Positions 35,799 to 44,402 of a stretch of 64,000 nt of DNA are shown here, piece after piece. Source of the DNA: Hoeflea sp. Its GTDB lineage: Bacteria; Pseudomonadota; Alphaproteobacteria; Rhizobiales; Rhizobiaceae. The notes beneath the pieces are model-generated. The model did not search any database and was not told the DNA's origin. It saw only the letters and a program-made list of their open reading frames with translations. The number at the start of each line of letters is the position of its first letter. The stretch's first letter is position 1. The stretch covers positions 496,001 through 560,000 of the forward strand of contig JACKJT010000003.1 of assembly GCA_020637795.1 (NCBI GenBank), given 5' to 3'. The translations under genes and the position numbers were made by a program.

Positions 35799-36440
35799 TC
35801 AGTGGCCAGCAGGTTTCGCCGGCTCGCCATGGCCGGAGGCGGCGACGGTCTTCGCCTCTTCATCGACGAGGTCGCCGTCGCAGCCTGCGACGTGATCTAT
35901 CTCGTGAATAATGGCCTCGATGTCGGATTGTGGCATGTCGAGGCGATCGCCGAAATAGTAACCAGAGCTGGTGGGAACCGCGTTGACGAAACGCACCTCC
36001 CACGGCTGCGTCACCGCAAGCGACTTCGTCGGGACCGGGGCGTAAACGATTTCGGCGCCGATCGCCGCACCCCGAAGCTGGGCTCTCGCCGTCGGGCCGC
36101 GATGGTCGGCCACCTGGACGATGACGAGATCGGGATTGACCGTTTCGGAAAGATGGCGCGCCACCCGCAGGCCGGTCTTCACCCGTTCCCGGGGCTCGAG
36201 ATCATCGCCGGAGATAACCGCGATCAGGCGCTTTTCCTTGCCGCGCCTGAATTCGGACTGGTAAACCGTCTTGCAGTGCCCCCGGGTCTCTTCCTTGAAG
36301 CCGGGGATCATGCTTGCCGGAGCGAAGACCAGCGCGGCTGTACCGGATGCTCCGAGAACGAACAGAAATCCGCCTGAAAGCAGCGCGAGCTTGCGGGAAA
36401 TCCGGAAAGCATGGGACAATTTACGCTTGGCGACGGCCAT
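35799..36440 (-). CDS. membrane-anchored protein of unknown function
   Basis: A 213-residue protein. A basic N-terminus (MAVAKRKLSHAFRISRK) precedes one transmembrane helix (LALLSGGFLFVLGASGTAALVFA), so the rest is probably periplasmic. The soluble part contains LIAVISGDDLEPRERVKTGLRVARHL and VNPDLVIVQVADHRGPTARAQLRGAAIGAEIVYAP, which look like a small alpha/beta fold, and ends with a histidine/acid-containing tail (HEIDHVAGCDGDL). I do not recognise a family. The start at 36440 places the positively charged N-terminus correctly. It is convergent with lysS (14 bp between stops). Confidence 0.7.
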   Translation of the reverse strand: MAVAKRKLSHAFRISRKLALLSGGFLFVLGASGTAALVFAPASMIPGFKEETRGHCKTVYQSEFRRGKEKRLIAVISGDDLEPRERVKTGLRVARHLSETVNPDLVIVQVADHRGPTARAQLRGAAIGAEIVYAPVPTKSLAVTQPWEVRFVNAVPTSSGYYFGDRLDMPQSDIEAIIHEIDHVAGCDGDLVDEEAKTVAASGHGEPAKPAGH

Positions 36441-36537
36441 AACTCGATACCCTTGACGCAGAACGACTCCGCGCACTGTATCCCAACGCACTTACGTAAG
36501 TATTAACCGTGTTTGTTAAGGCCTGCCTCAGTTCGGA

Positions 36538-37827
36538 TCAGGTCGGATCCGGGACGCTGAAACGGCGGTCGATCTCCGCTTGCCTTCCGGGGATCTCAAG
36601 CCGCATCGGGGATCGCTCACGCCGGGCGATCACCTTGCCGCGCGCCATCACCATCAACCGTGTCGCCCGCAAGCGGATCGCCTCGACCGGATTGCCGGCG
36701 TCGAGCACCACCAGATCGGCGCGCTTGCCGACTTCCAGGCCATAGTCCTCGAGCCCCATGATCGCGGCACTTTCGGTTGTGACCATATCGTAACAGCGCC
36801 GCATGTCGTCCGGGCTGGTCATCTGCGCCACGTGCAGCCCCATGAAGGCCACATCCAGCATGTCCGCCGTGCCCAGCGAATACCACGGGTCAAGCACGCA
36901 ATCCTGCCCGAATCCGACCCGGATGCCGTGCTTGAGCATTTCAGGCACCCGCGTCATCCCGCGCCGTTTCGGATAGGCGTCGTGACGCCCCTGCAGCGTG
37001 ATGTTGATCAGCGGGTTGGGGATTGCTGCCACTTCGGCCTCGGCGATCAGCGGCAGCAGCTTGGAGACGTAGTAGTTGTCCATCGAATGCATCGAGGTAA
37101 GGTGCGACCCGGCCACCCGCCCTTGCAGCCCGAGCCGCTGCGTTTCGTAAGCCAGTTGCTCGATGTGCCGCGACAACGGGTCATCCGTCTCGTCACAATG
37201 CATGTCGACCATCAGGCCCCGCTCGGCGGCGAATTCGCAGAGCTCCGTCACAGAGGCACGTCCGTCCGCCATCGTGCGCTCGAAATGGGGAATGCCGCCG
37301 ACAACATCGACGCCGAGATCAAGCGCCCGGATAGTGTTCTCGCGGGCGCCCGGCGACCGGTAGAGCCCGTCCTGAGGGAACGCCACCAGTTGCAGATCGA
37401 TGTAATGTGCGATCTCTTGTCTGACCTCCAGCAATGCCTCTACTGCCAGCAGCCGGTCGTCACAGACGTCGACATGGGTGCGGATCGCAAGCAGGCCCAT
37501 CGAAGCCGCCCAGTCGCAATAGGCAAGCGCACGGCTCTTCACCGCCTCATGGGTCAGAATCGGCTTGAGTTCGCCCCACAGGCCGATGCCTTCCAGCAGC
37601 GTGCCCGATGCATTGATCCGCGGCAGGCCGTAGGAAAGCGTCGCATCCATGTGAAAATGCGGATCGACGAATGGCGGCGAAACCAGGTTGCCTGAGATAT
37701 CGATGGTCTCGCCCGCCTCGGCTTCAATGCCTGGCGCAATGGCCGAGATCCGCCCATCCCTGATGGCGATATCCGCGGTCGTCCCGTCGGGCAACACGCC
37801 GCCCTTTAGCAAGGTGTCAAAGCTCAT
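36538..37827 (-). CDS. cytosine deaminase-type amidohydrolase
   Basis: A 429-residue metal-dependent amidohydrolase of the cytosine deaminase (CodA)/N-isopropylammelide branch. Metal ligands: DPHFHMD, MHCDETDD and SHLTSMHSM, and the distal Asp region GFGQDCVLDPWYSLG. The last motif resembles CodA. It converts cytosine to uracil or deaminates a related ring. Its start overlaps the end of the ABC permease gene by 4 nt, making it the last gene of an import operon, so the imported substrate is probably a nucleobase or a nucleoside-derived compound. Confidence 0.85.
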   Translation of the reverse strand: MSFDTLLKGGVLPDGTTADIAIRDGRISAIAPGIEAEAGETIDISGNLVSPPFVDPHFHMDATLSYGLPRINASGTLLEGIGLWGELKPILTHEAVKSRALAYCDWAASMGLLAIRTHVDVCDDRLLAVEALLEVRQEIAHYIDLQLVAFPQDGLYRSPGARENTIRALDLGVDVVGGIPHFERTMADGRASVTELCEFAAERGLMVDMHCDETDDPLSRHIEQLAYETQRLGLQGRVAGSHLTSMHSMDNYYVSKLLPLIAEAEVAAIPNPLINITLQGRHDAYPKRRGMTRVPEMLKHGIRVGFGQDCVLDPWYSLGTADMLDVAFMGLHVAQMTSPDDMRRCYDMVTTESAAIMGLEDYGLEVGKRADLVVLDAGNPVEAIRLRATRLMVMARGKVIARRERSPMRLEIPGRQAEIDRRFSVPDPT

Positions 37828-38768
37828 CTCTCGCCTTTCTGGTAGGGGATCATCAGCGCCTTCGGATAGGTCGCGCGCCGGGCGACGACGACAAGCGCCA
37901 CGATCGACAGCACGAACGGCATCATCAGGAAGATCTGGTAGGGGATGACGCCCCCGGTAATTTGCTGCAGCCGCACCTGGTAAGCATCGAAGGCGGCAAA
38001 CAGGATGGCGCCGATCAGCGCCTTGCCCGGCCGCCAGGAGCCGAACACCACCAGCGCGATGGCGATCCAGCCACGCCCGTTGATCATCTCGAAGAAGAAT
38101 GAGTTGAACGCCGACATGGTAAGAAACGCGCCACCGATCGCCATCAGCGCCGAGCCTACCATCACCGCACCGATCCGGACGGCGGTCACCGAAATGCCCT
38201 GCGCTTCGACGGCTGAAGGGTTTTCGCCCACCGCCCGCACCGCCACGCCCACCGGCGTCCGGTAGAAGACGAAGGCAACGGCTGCGACCGTGAAATAGGC
38301 GAGGTAGGTCAGCGGCGTCTGGTTGAACAGCGCCGGTCCGAGCACCGGAATATCCGACAGAACCGGGACAGCAAAGGGCTGGAAAGGTTCGATCTTCGGC
38401 GGCGAGGAGACTTCCGGCAGCAGGATCCGGTAGGTGAAATAGGTCAGGCTCGAGGCAAGCAGCGTGATCCCGATCCCGGTGACATGCTGCGACAGCCCCA
38501 GAGGCACGGTGAGGAAGCCGTGCAGCAGCCCGAACATTGCCCCCGTCAGCGCGGCGACGAACACACCGGTCCAGAGATCGCCGCCCATGTAGACGGTGAA
38601 CCAGCCGGAAAAAGCGCCGGCCACCATGATGCCCTCGATCCCCAGATTGAGCACGCCCGCCCGCTCACAGATCAGCTCGCCCATGGTCGCGAAGATCAGC
38701 GGCGAGGCGATGCGGATCGCGGCAACCCAGAAACTGGCGGTGAACAGAATCTCAAGCGCTTCGTTCAT
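37824..38768 (-). CDS. ABC transporter permease (nucleoside/nucleobase type)
   Basis: A 314-residue inner-membrane protein with about eight hydrophobic segments. The typical family features are PLIFATMGELICERAGVLNLGIEGIMVAGAF and NPSAVEAQGISVTAVRIGAVMVGSALMAIGGAF, as in YufQ/NupQ-type permeases of BMP-dependent importers. It forms a heterodimer with the permease encoded next upstream. It overlaps the deaminase gene by 4 nt and is 1 bp from the other permease. Confidence 0.9.
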   Translation of the reverse strand: MNEALEILFTASFWVAAIRIASPLIFATMGELICERAGVLNLGIEGIMVAGAFSGWFTVYMGGDLWTGVFVAALTGAMFGLLHGFLTVPLGLSQHVTGIGITLLASSLTYFTYRILLPEVSSPPKIEPFQPFAVPVLSDIPVLGPALFNQTPLTYLAYFTVAAVAFVFYRTPVGVAVRAVGENPSAVEAQGISVTAVRIGAVMVGSALMAIGGAFLTMSAFNSFFFEMINGRGWIAIALVVFGSWRPGKALIGAILFAAFDAYQVRLQQITGGVIPYQIFLMMPFVLSIVALVVVARRATYPKALMIPYQKGER

Positions 38769-38769
38769 G

Positions 38770-39819
38770 TCACCTCCAGCGCACGCGGTAGCGCATCAGC
38801 ATGATCGCCGCGACCATGGTCAGAAGCGACGTCGCCACCATGACCTCGGCAATGTAACTCGGCACATTGGCGCTGCGGCTCATCGCGTCGGCGCCGACAA
38901 AGATGCCGGCCACGAAGATCGCGGCGGCAATCACGCCGAGCGGATTGAGCATGGCCAGCATGGCGACGACAATGCCGGTATAGCCATAGCCCGGCGACAG
39001 GTCGAGCGTCAGGTTGCCCTTCAGCCCCGCCACTTCGGAAAAGCCCGCCAGCGCCGCAAGCCCGCCCGACAGCAACGCCGTCTTGACGATCACCCGGTTG
39101 ACCGGAATGCCCGCGAACCGCGCGGCTTCAGCATTGTGCCCGACGGCGCGCATCTCGTAGCCCAGCGTGGTCTTCTTCATGATCACCCAGACCACGATCG
39201 CCGAGACGATGGCCAGGATGAAACCGAAATGAAGCCGCTTGCCCTTGATCAGCCTTGGCAGTTGCGCTTCCGCAATCACCCGCTTGGACTGCGGCCAGCC
39301 GAGCCCCGTCGGGTCCTTCAGGGGACCTTCGAGCAGCATCGAGACGAACAGCAGCACGATGAAGTTCAAGAGCAACGTGGTCACCACCTCGTCGACACCG
39401 AACTTTGTCTTGAGAACCGCCGGCCCGAGCAGGGCCAGCGCGCCCGTCAGCATCGCGGCAATCATGATCAGCGGGATCAGCCCAGCCGACGGCAAAGTCA
39501 CCGCGCCGGTGCCGATCACCACGGTCATCACCGCCCCCAGATAGAGCTGCGCTTCGGCGCCGATGTTCCAGAGCTTGGCCCGGAACGCCACTGCTACCGC
39601 GAGCCCGGTGAAGATCAGCGGCGTCGCCCGGGTCAGGGTTTCGAGTGCCGCGAACTGCGATCCGGCAGCGCCCTTGATCACCAGCCAGAACACCGTCAGC
39701 GGCGACGCACCGGCGATCATCACCAGGAGCGACGAAAAAACCACCGTGGCCAGGATTGCACCGGCCGGCCAGAGGATGCTGGCCGCAACCGATGAGGCAG
39801 GTCTCGGTTCAAGCCGCAT
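38770..39819 (-). CDS. ABC transporter permease (nucleoside/nucleobase type)
   Basis: A 349-residue membrane protein, the second permease of the BMP-type importer (YufP/NupP-like). The segments NIGAEAQLYLGAVMTVVIG and GYEMRAVGHNAEAARFAGIPVNRVIVKTALLSGGLAALAG are the characteristic conserved stretches. About ten hydrophobic segments are visible. The start lies inside the 3' end of the ATP-binding gene (11-nt overlap), so all four transporter genes are translationally linked. Confidence 0.9.
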   Translation of the reverse strand: MRLEPRPASSVAASILWPAGAILATVVFSSLLVMIAGASPLTVFWLVIKGAAGSQFAALETLTRATPLIFTGLAVAVAFRAKLWNIGAEAQLYLGAVMTVVIGTGAVTLPSAGLIPLIMIAAMLTGALALLGPAVLKTKFGVDEVVTTLLLNFIVLLFVSMLLEGPLKDPTGLGWPQSKRVIAEAQLPRLIKGKRLHFGFILAIVSAIVVWVIMKKTTLGYEMRAVGHNAEAARFAGIPVNRVIVKTALLSGGLAALAGFSEVAGLKGNLTLDLSPGYGYTGIVVAMLAMLNPLGVIAAAIFVAGIFVGADAMSRSANVPSYIAEVMVATSLLTMVAAIMLMRYRVRWR

Positions 39820-41359
39820 GGCTCGCCCCTTCGTCGTGTCCGTGGCCGGCCATCAACTCGCCCAGTTCCATCACGCTGAGCTCGCCGCGCAGCGACGGCT
39901 TGGAAAGCTGACCCCGGTGGATCACCAGGATCCGGTCGGACAACGTCTGGATTTCATCAAGATCTTCCGAGATCAGCAGCACCGCTGCCCCCCGGTCGCG
40001 CGCCTCGATCAGCCGGGCATGCACATAGGCGACAGCCCCGACATCAAGGCCCCGCGTTGGCTGGCTGGCCAGGATGATATCGGGATCCCCGTCAAGCGCC
40101 CGGCCAAGGATCAACTTTTGCATGTTGCCACCCGACAACAGCCGCACGCGCGCCTCGGGCGACGGACATTTGACGTCGTAGGCCTTGATGATGTCATTGG
40201 CAAAAGCGGCGGCGGCCTTCCAGTCGAGGAAACCGAACCTTGAGAACCGCGGGCTGCGGTAGGCTTCGGAAATCACGTTCTCGGCCACGCTCATGTCGCC
40301 GATCATCCCGGTGGCGTGCCGGTCTTCCGGGATGCGACCGAGGCCACGTTCAAGCGCGGCGCCGGGAGACCATCGCTCGACCTTTTCGCCATGCACGAGG
40401 ATGTCGCCTTCGATAGCCTCGAGGGTCCCGGAGATAAGCGCCGCCAGCGCTGCCTGGCCATTGCCCGATATGCCTGCAAGGCCGGTGATCTCGCCGCCGC
40501 GCAACTGCATGGAAATCTGTTTCAGCGCCGCGCCGCCCATGCTTCGCGTGGAAACGCCCTTGAGTTCGAACAGGCAATCGCCGGGCGATGCGGGGCCGAT
40601 CTCGTTGACCGGCAATTGCCCGCCGACCATCAGTTCCGCCAGTTCGCGCCGCGTCGCCTCGGAGGTCCTGCGCTCGCCGGCAAGCTTGCCGCCGCGCAGC
40701 ACCACCACCCGGTCCGAAACCGATTGCACCTCGCCTAGCTTGTGGGAGATGAAGATCACCGAAAGTCCCGCCGCCACCAGTTTCGCCAGCGTGGCAAAGA
40801 GCGCCTCGGTTTCCATCGGCGTCAGCACCGCCGTCGGCTCGTCGAGAATGAGAATCCGCGCCTCGCGATAGAGCGCCTTGAGGATCTCTACCCGCTGCCG
40901 CTCGCCAACAGAGAGCTCGGTGATCATCCGGTCCGGATCGACTTCCAGCCCGTAATCCGCGGCCAGCCGCCGGATTTTCTCCCGCGCGGCCGATTTGCCC
41001 AGGTTGAACGACCAGAGCGGCCGCGTACCGAGCACGATGTTTTCCAGCACTGTCATCTGGTCGGCAAGCGTGAAATGCTGGTGCACCATGCCGATGCCGG
41101 CCGCGAGCGCAGCATGCGGGTCACCGGGCGGCAATGTCCTGCCGAAAACCTCGATGTCTCCTTCGTCGGCGGTGTAATGGCCGAAAAGGATGTTCATCAG
41201 CGTGGTTTTGCCGGCGCCGTTCTCGCCAAGCAGCGCAATCACCTCACCGCGCTTCAACGTCAGTGAAATGGCGTCATTGGCAACCAGCGGGCCAAATCTC
41301 TTGGTAATGCCCGTGAGGCGGAGAACGGTCTCCGCCTCCGGGCCATTGTTGGCGTCCAT
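39809..41359 (-). CDS. ABC transporter ATP-binding protein with two ATPase domains
   Basis: A 516-residue tandem ATPase, as used with BMP binding proteins and with sugar importers. First domain: Walker A LLGENGAGKTTLMN, signature LSVGERQRVEI, Walker B RILILDEPTAVLT. Second domain: a degenerate-type Walker A GISGNGQAALAALI and signature LLSGGNMQKLILGRAL with ASQPTRGLDVG. The degenerate second P-loop is normal for this class. The ATG at 41359 overlaps the binding-protein stop by 1 nt (TGATG). An upstream in-frame extension of 140 codons lies inside the binding-protein gene and is rejected. Confidence 0.92.
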   Translation of the reverse strand: MDANNGPEAETVLRLTGITKRFGPLVANDAISLTLKRGEVIALLGENGAGKTTLMNILFGHYTADEGDIEVFGRTLPPGDPHAALAAGIGMVHQHFTLADQMTVLENIVLGTRPLWSFNLGKSAAREKIRRLAADYGLEVDPDRMITELSVGERQRVEILKALYREARILILDEPTAVLTPMETEALFATLAKLVAAGLSVIFISHKLGEVQSVSDRVVVLRGGKLAGERRTSEATRRELAELMVGGQLPVNEIGPASPGDCLFELKGVSTRSMGGAALKQISMQLRGGEITGLAGISGNGQAALAALISGTLEAIEGDILVHGEKVERWSPGAALERGLGRIPEDRHATGMIGDMSVAENVISEAYRSPRFSRFGFLDWKAAAAFANDIIKAYDVKCPSPEARVRLLSGGNMQKLILGRALDGDPDIILASQPTRGLDVGAVAYVHARLIEARDRGAAVLLISEDLDEIQTLSDRILVIHRGQLSKPSLRGELSVMELGELMAGHGHDEGASHAA

Positions 41360-42396
41360 CAGTTGGACTTGGGCTCTTCGTCGTTGATCTCGACCACGAA
41401 GGAGCCGTCCTTGATCGCAGCTTCCCGCTCGGCGACGAGCTTCATCGCTGCTTCGGGAACCTTGCCTTCGAACGTGCCGAGCGGCGCCAGCGAGCAGCCG
41501 CCTTCCTTCATGAAGGAATAGACCCCGTAATTCTCGGCCTTGAACGTGCCGGCCTTGACCATCGCGATGGCGTGGTCGAGCGTCGGCTCGAAGTGCCACA
41601 ACGCCGAGGCCACCACGGTGTCCGGGTAGTCTGACTGGGTGTCGATCACGTTGCCGATTGCCAGCACGCCCTTTTCCTTGGCGGCATCCGACACGCCGAA
41701 GCGTTCCGCATAGAGAATGTCCGCACCACCATCGATCTGGGCGAACGCGGTTTCCTTGGCCTTCGGCGGGTCGAACCACGAACCGATGAAGGCAACCTGG
41801 AACTTGGTGTCGGGCGCAGTTTCCTTCACGCCTGCCATGAAGGCATGCATCAGGCGGTTGACTTCCGGAATCGGGAAGCCGCCGACCATGCCCATGTTGT
41901 TCGACTTGGTCATCGCGCCCGCGATGATGCCGGAGAGATAGGAAGCGTCCTGGATGTAATTATCGAAGACCGCGAAATTCGGCGCGTCATCCTTGGGCAG
42001 GAAGCTCGAGCCCATCAGGTAGGCGGTCTCCGGATAGTCGGCGGCCACCTGGCGTGCGGCATCCTCGACCGCGAAGACTTCCCCGATGATCAGGTCATGA
42101 CCGGCCTCGGAATATTCGCGCATCACGCGCTCGTAGTCGTTGTTGGATGTATTTTCGGAAAACACATACTCGATGTCGCCGCGCGCGACGGCGGCATTGG
42201 CGGCCTTGTGAATCCGGCTCACCCACTGCTGTTCGACCGGAACGGTGTAGATCGCGGCGACCTTGAGCGGCCCTTCGGCGCGCGCCCGGCCGATGAATCC
42301 AGGCATGCTCAGCGCGGCGGCGCCGGCAGCGGCTCCTGCGAGAACCTGACGGCGTTTGAGAAGGTGTGTACGGCTGGACGTAGTCGAATTTGTCAT
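41359..42396 (-). CDS. BMP-family ABC substrate-binding protein (nucleoside/nucleobase)
   Basis: A 345-residue exported protein of the Bmp/Med/PnrA family. The N-terminus carries a twin-arginine motif (KRRQVLAG) and hydrophobic core, cleaved after RARA, so it is probably a Tat substrate rather than a lipoprotein (no lipobox). Family core: KVAAIYTVPVEQQWVSRIHKA, DLIIGEVFAVEDAARQVA, GMVGGFPIPEVNRLMHAFMAG. It is the first gene of the operon ending in a cytosine deaminase-type enzyme, so the ligand is probably a nucleoside or base. A GTCA-N7-TGAC dyad (42436-42450) lies in its promoter region. Confidence 0.9.
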   Translation of the reverse strand: MTNSTTSSRTHLLKRRQVLAGAAAGAAALSMPGFIGRARAEGPLKVAAIYTVPVEQQWVSRIHKAANAAVARGDIEYVFSENTSNNDYERVMREYSEAGHDLIIGEVFAVEDAARQVAADYPETAYLMGSSFLPKDDAPNFAVFDNYIQDASYLSGIIAGAMTKSNNMGMVGGFPIPEVNRLMHAFMAGVKETAPDTKFQVAFIGSWFDPPKAKETAFAQIDGGADILYAERFGVSDAAKEKGVLAIGNVIDTQSDYPDTVVASALWHFEPTLDHAIAMVKAGTFKAENYGVYSFMKEGGCSLAPLGTFEGKVPEAAMKLVAEREAAIKDGSFVVEINDEEPKSN

Positions 42397-42435
42397 GGCT
42401 GACGCTCCTGTTTGACAAAGATATAAGCTGCACCC

Positions 42436-42450
42436 GTCATTATTTTTGAC
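42436..42450. promoter_or_regulatory. candidate operator upstream of the BMP importer
   Basis: GTCA (42436-42439) and TGAC (42447-42450) form a small dyad separated by 7 bp in an AT-rich stretch 40 bp before the binding-protein start. Plausible regulator site, weakly supported. Confidence 0.25.
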
Positions 42451-42667
42451 CAAAAGATAAAACGTGCGTCCCGCCTTGGCAACAGCGTAATACTTGCTGT
42501 GCACAATCGGCTCAGCCAGCCGTTCCCGCCTGGCGATCAGACCAAAACCGGCTCACATGCCAGACCAGCGCGGTTTTTTGGTTGCGCATCATGCCCAATC
42601 CGGCACAACGGTAGCATCTGCCCAACATCCGGCCCCGGACCGGCCGACAGGAAAGGAAGCGATCCAG

Positions 42668-43828
42668 ATGACCGACAGACCGCATGGCAATCTGCTGGCG
42701 CTCAATTGCGGCTCGTCTTCCATCAAGTTTGCCGTGTTCACCCACCGCTTCGAGCGCAGCTTCTCCGGACTGGTCGAGGCAATCGGGCACGGCCAGACCC
42801 CGAGACTTAAAACATCAGCCGGCGACAGGATGGAATTTGGTGGACCCGACCAGGGCCATGCCGAGGTACTGCCGCGGCTGATCAGCGAGATCGTCCTGCC
42901 ACGCGCGGGAGCGATAACGGGTGTCGGCCACCGCATTGTTCACGGCGGCGAGCGGTTCAACGCCCCCGTCATCGTCGATCCTGACATCCGAGCAGGCATT
43001 GCCGAGCTCATCCCTCTGGCACCAGGACACCAGCCGCACAATCTGGCAGGAATTGACGCGGCCACGCGAGCCCTTCCCGGCGTTCCGCAGATCGCCTGCT
43101 TCGACACCGCGTTCCACTCCGGCATCGCCGCGGTGCGACGCGAAATGCCCCTTCCCCGCAGCTACGCCAGGGATGGTCTCATTCGCTATGGCTTCCACGG
43201 ACTGTCTTACGAGCATGTCGCCGCGAGCCTGCCAGGTCTCGGCCTTTCTTCGGGCCGGGTGATCGCCTGCCACCTCGGCAATGGCTGCTCGATCTGCGGC
43301 ATGATCGACGGAAAAAGTGTCTGGACCTCGATGGGCTTCACCCCGCTCGACGGGCTGATGATGGGCCAGCGCCCCGGACGGCTTGATCCCGGCGCGGTCC
43401 TCTGGCTGGTCGAACACCATGGCGGGGACACAGCCGCCGTCGGCAAGCTGTTCTATCACCAGAGCGGCCTGTCGGGCGTGTCCGGCCTGTCGGGCGACAT
43501 GCGCACGCTTCTTGCAAGCGATCAGCCCGATGCCGCCTTCGCGGTCGAGATGTTTGTCGACCGGCTGGTCCAGGAAATCGGCGGCGCGGCGGCAAGTCTC
43601 GGCGGGGTCGACGCACTGGTCTTCTCCGGCGGCATCGGCGAGAACGCCGCGCCAATCCGCGCCATGGTTATCGAAAGGCTCGCATGGCTCGGCTTCGACC
43701 TGGACGCAACGGCAAATGCCTCGGGAGCGGGCCGCCTGACAGCTGCAGAAAGCGCACGCCACGCCTTTGTCGTCGAGGCGGACGAAGAGCGGATCATCGC
43801 CCAGGCGATTGCCGGCCTGCTGGGGTGA
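42668..43828 (+). CDS. ackA: acetate kinase
   Basis: A 386-residue ASKHA-fold kinase interconverting acetate/ATP and acetyl phosphate/ADP. Signatures: LALNCGSSSIKFAVF at the N-terminus, VGHRIVHGG, the catalytic region CFDTAFH and CHLGNGCSICG, with FSGGIGENAAPIR near the C-terminus. No phosphotransacetylase or phosphoketolase gene is adjacent. The ATG at 42668 follows a GGAAAGGAAG purine run; an upstream in-frame ATG adds 58 unmatched residues. It is convergent with the NQR operon's last gene (6 bp between stops). Confidence 0.94.
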   Translation: MTDRPHGNLLALNCGSSSIKFAVFTHRFERSFSGLVEAIGHGQTPRLKTSAGDRMEFGGPDQGHAEVLPRLISEIVLPRAGAITGVGHRIVHGGERFNAPVIVDPDIRAGIAELIPLAPGHQPHNLAGIDAATRALPGVPQIACFDTAFHSGIAAVRREMPLPRSYARDGLIRYGFHGLSYEHVAASLPGLGLSSGRVIACHLGNGCSICGMIDGKSVWTSMGFTPLDGLMMGQRPGRLDPGAVLWLVEHHGGDTAAVGKLFYHQSGLSGVSGLSGDMRTLLASDQPDAAFAVEMFVDRLVQEIGGAAASLGGVDALVFSGGIGENAAPIRAMVIERLAWLGFDLDATANASGAGRLTAAESARHAFVVEADEERIIAQAIAGLLG

Positions 43829-43834
43829 TTGAGC

Positions 43835-44233
43835 CTATTGCCAGTTGCCAGCCAGCGCCCGGAGCAGGTCCGACCGGCTGATCTGGCCGACCAGCCGTCC
43901 CTCCGACATCACCGGGAACCGCCGGAAACTGCTTGCCAGGAAGGCTTCGGCAGCCTCGACGAGATCGAGTTCCGCATCCAGGGATACCGGTTCGGTCGAC
44001 ATGTAGTCAGCGACCGTATCACCCCACTCCCGGAAATAGCTCGCATGCAGCGCCGCCTTGAGGCAGTCCTTCTGCGACAGCATGCCGACCAGATTTCCCG
44101 TCGCATCAAGCACCGGCGCGCCGGAGATCCGGTTGTCGATCAGCAGGTTCATCGCCCGGTTGATCTCCAGCTCGGGTGTCAGCGTGATCAGCTCACGGCT
44201 CATATAGGTCCTGATCCGGGGCCGCTCACTCAT
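43835..44233 (-). CDS. CBS-domain protein at the end of the nqr operon
   Basis: A 132-residue protein consisting of two CBS motifs (about residues 8-60 and 75-130): TYMSRELITLTPELEINRAMNLLIDNRISGAPVLDATGNLVGMLSQKDC, and DYMSTEPVSLDAELDLVEAAEAFLASSFRRFPVMSEGRLVGQISRSDLLRAL. CBS pairs bind adenosyl nucleotides (AMP, ATP, NADH-related) and sense energy state. Its ATG overlaps the 3' end of the nqrM reading frame by 8 nt, so it is the ninth gene of the operon. The role is unknown; energy-state sensing for the NQR complex is an inference from position. Confidence 0.85.
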   Translation of the reverse strand: MSERPRIRTYMSRELITLTPELEINRAMNLLIDNRISGAPVLDATGNLVGMLSQKDCLKAALHASYFREWGDTVADYMSTEPVSLDAELDLVEAAEAFLASSFRRFPVMSEGRLVGQISRSDLLRALAGNWQ

Positions 44234-44390
44234 GGGTCTGACCCTTGCGGCAACCGCTGCAGGAAAGTCCGGTGGCGCAAGCCAGGCCGCCGCACGATCC
44301 CTTGAGCGGTGAGCGTCCGAAGATAACCCCCAGCGCCAGCCCGAGCACGGAGAGCAGAACCAATCCGAATGCGAGCAGGAATGTCTCCAT
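44226..44390 (-). CDS. nqrM: (Na+)-NQR maturation protein NqrM
   Basis: A 54-residue membrane protein with one N-terminal helix (METFLLAFGLVLLSVLGLALGVIFGR) followed by the cysteine signature GSCGGLACATG ... CSGCRK. This matches NqrM (DUF539), which is needed to mature the iron centre held by NqrD/NqrE. Four cysteines are available for metal delivery. It sits 12 bp after apbE and overlaps the CBS gene by 8 nt. The typical position next to apbE in nqr operons strongly supports the call despite the size. Confidence 0.9.
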   Translation of the reverse strand: METFLLAFGLVLLSVLGLALGVIFGRSPLKGSCGGLACATGLSCSGCRKGQTHE

Positions 44391-44402
44391 CGTCTGTTCC
44401 TC

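Noticed and set aside
41360..41779. Extension of the tandem ABC ATPase upstream by 140 codons
   Set aside because: It would lie wholly inside the coding sequence of the binding protein; the ATG at 41359 gives the family start.
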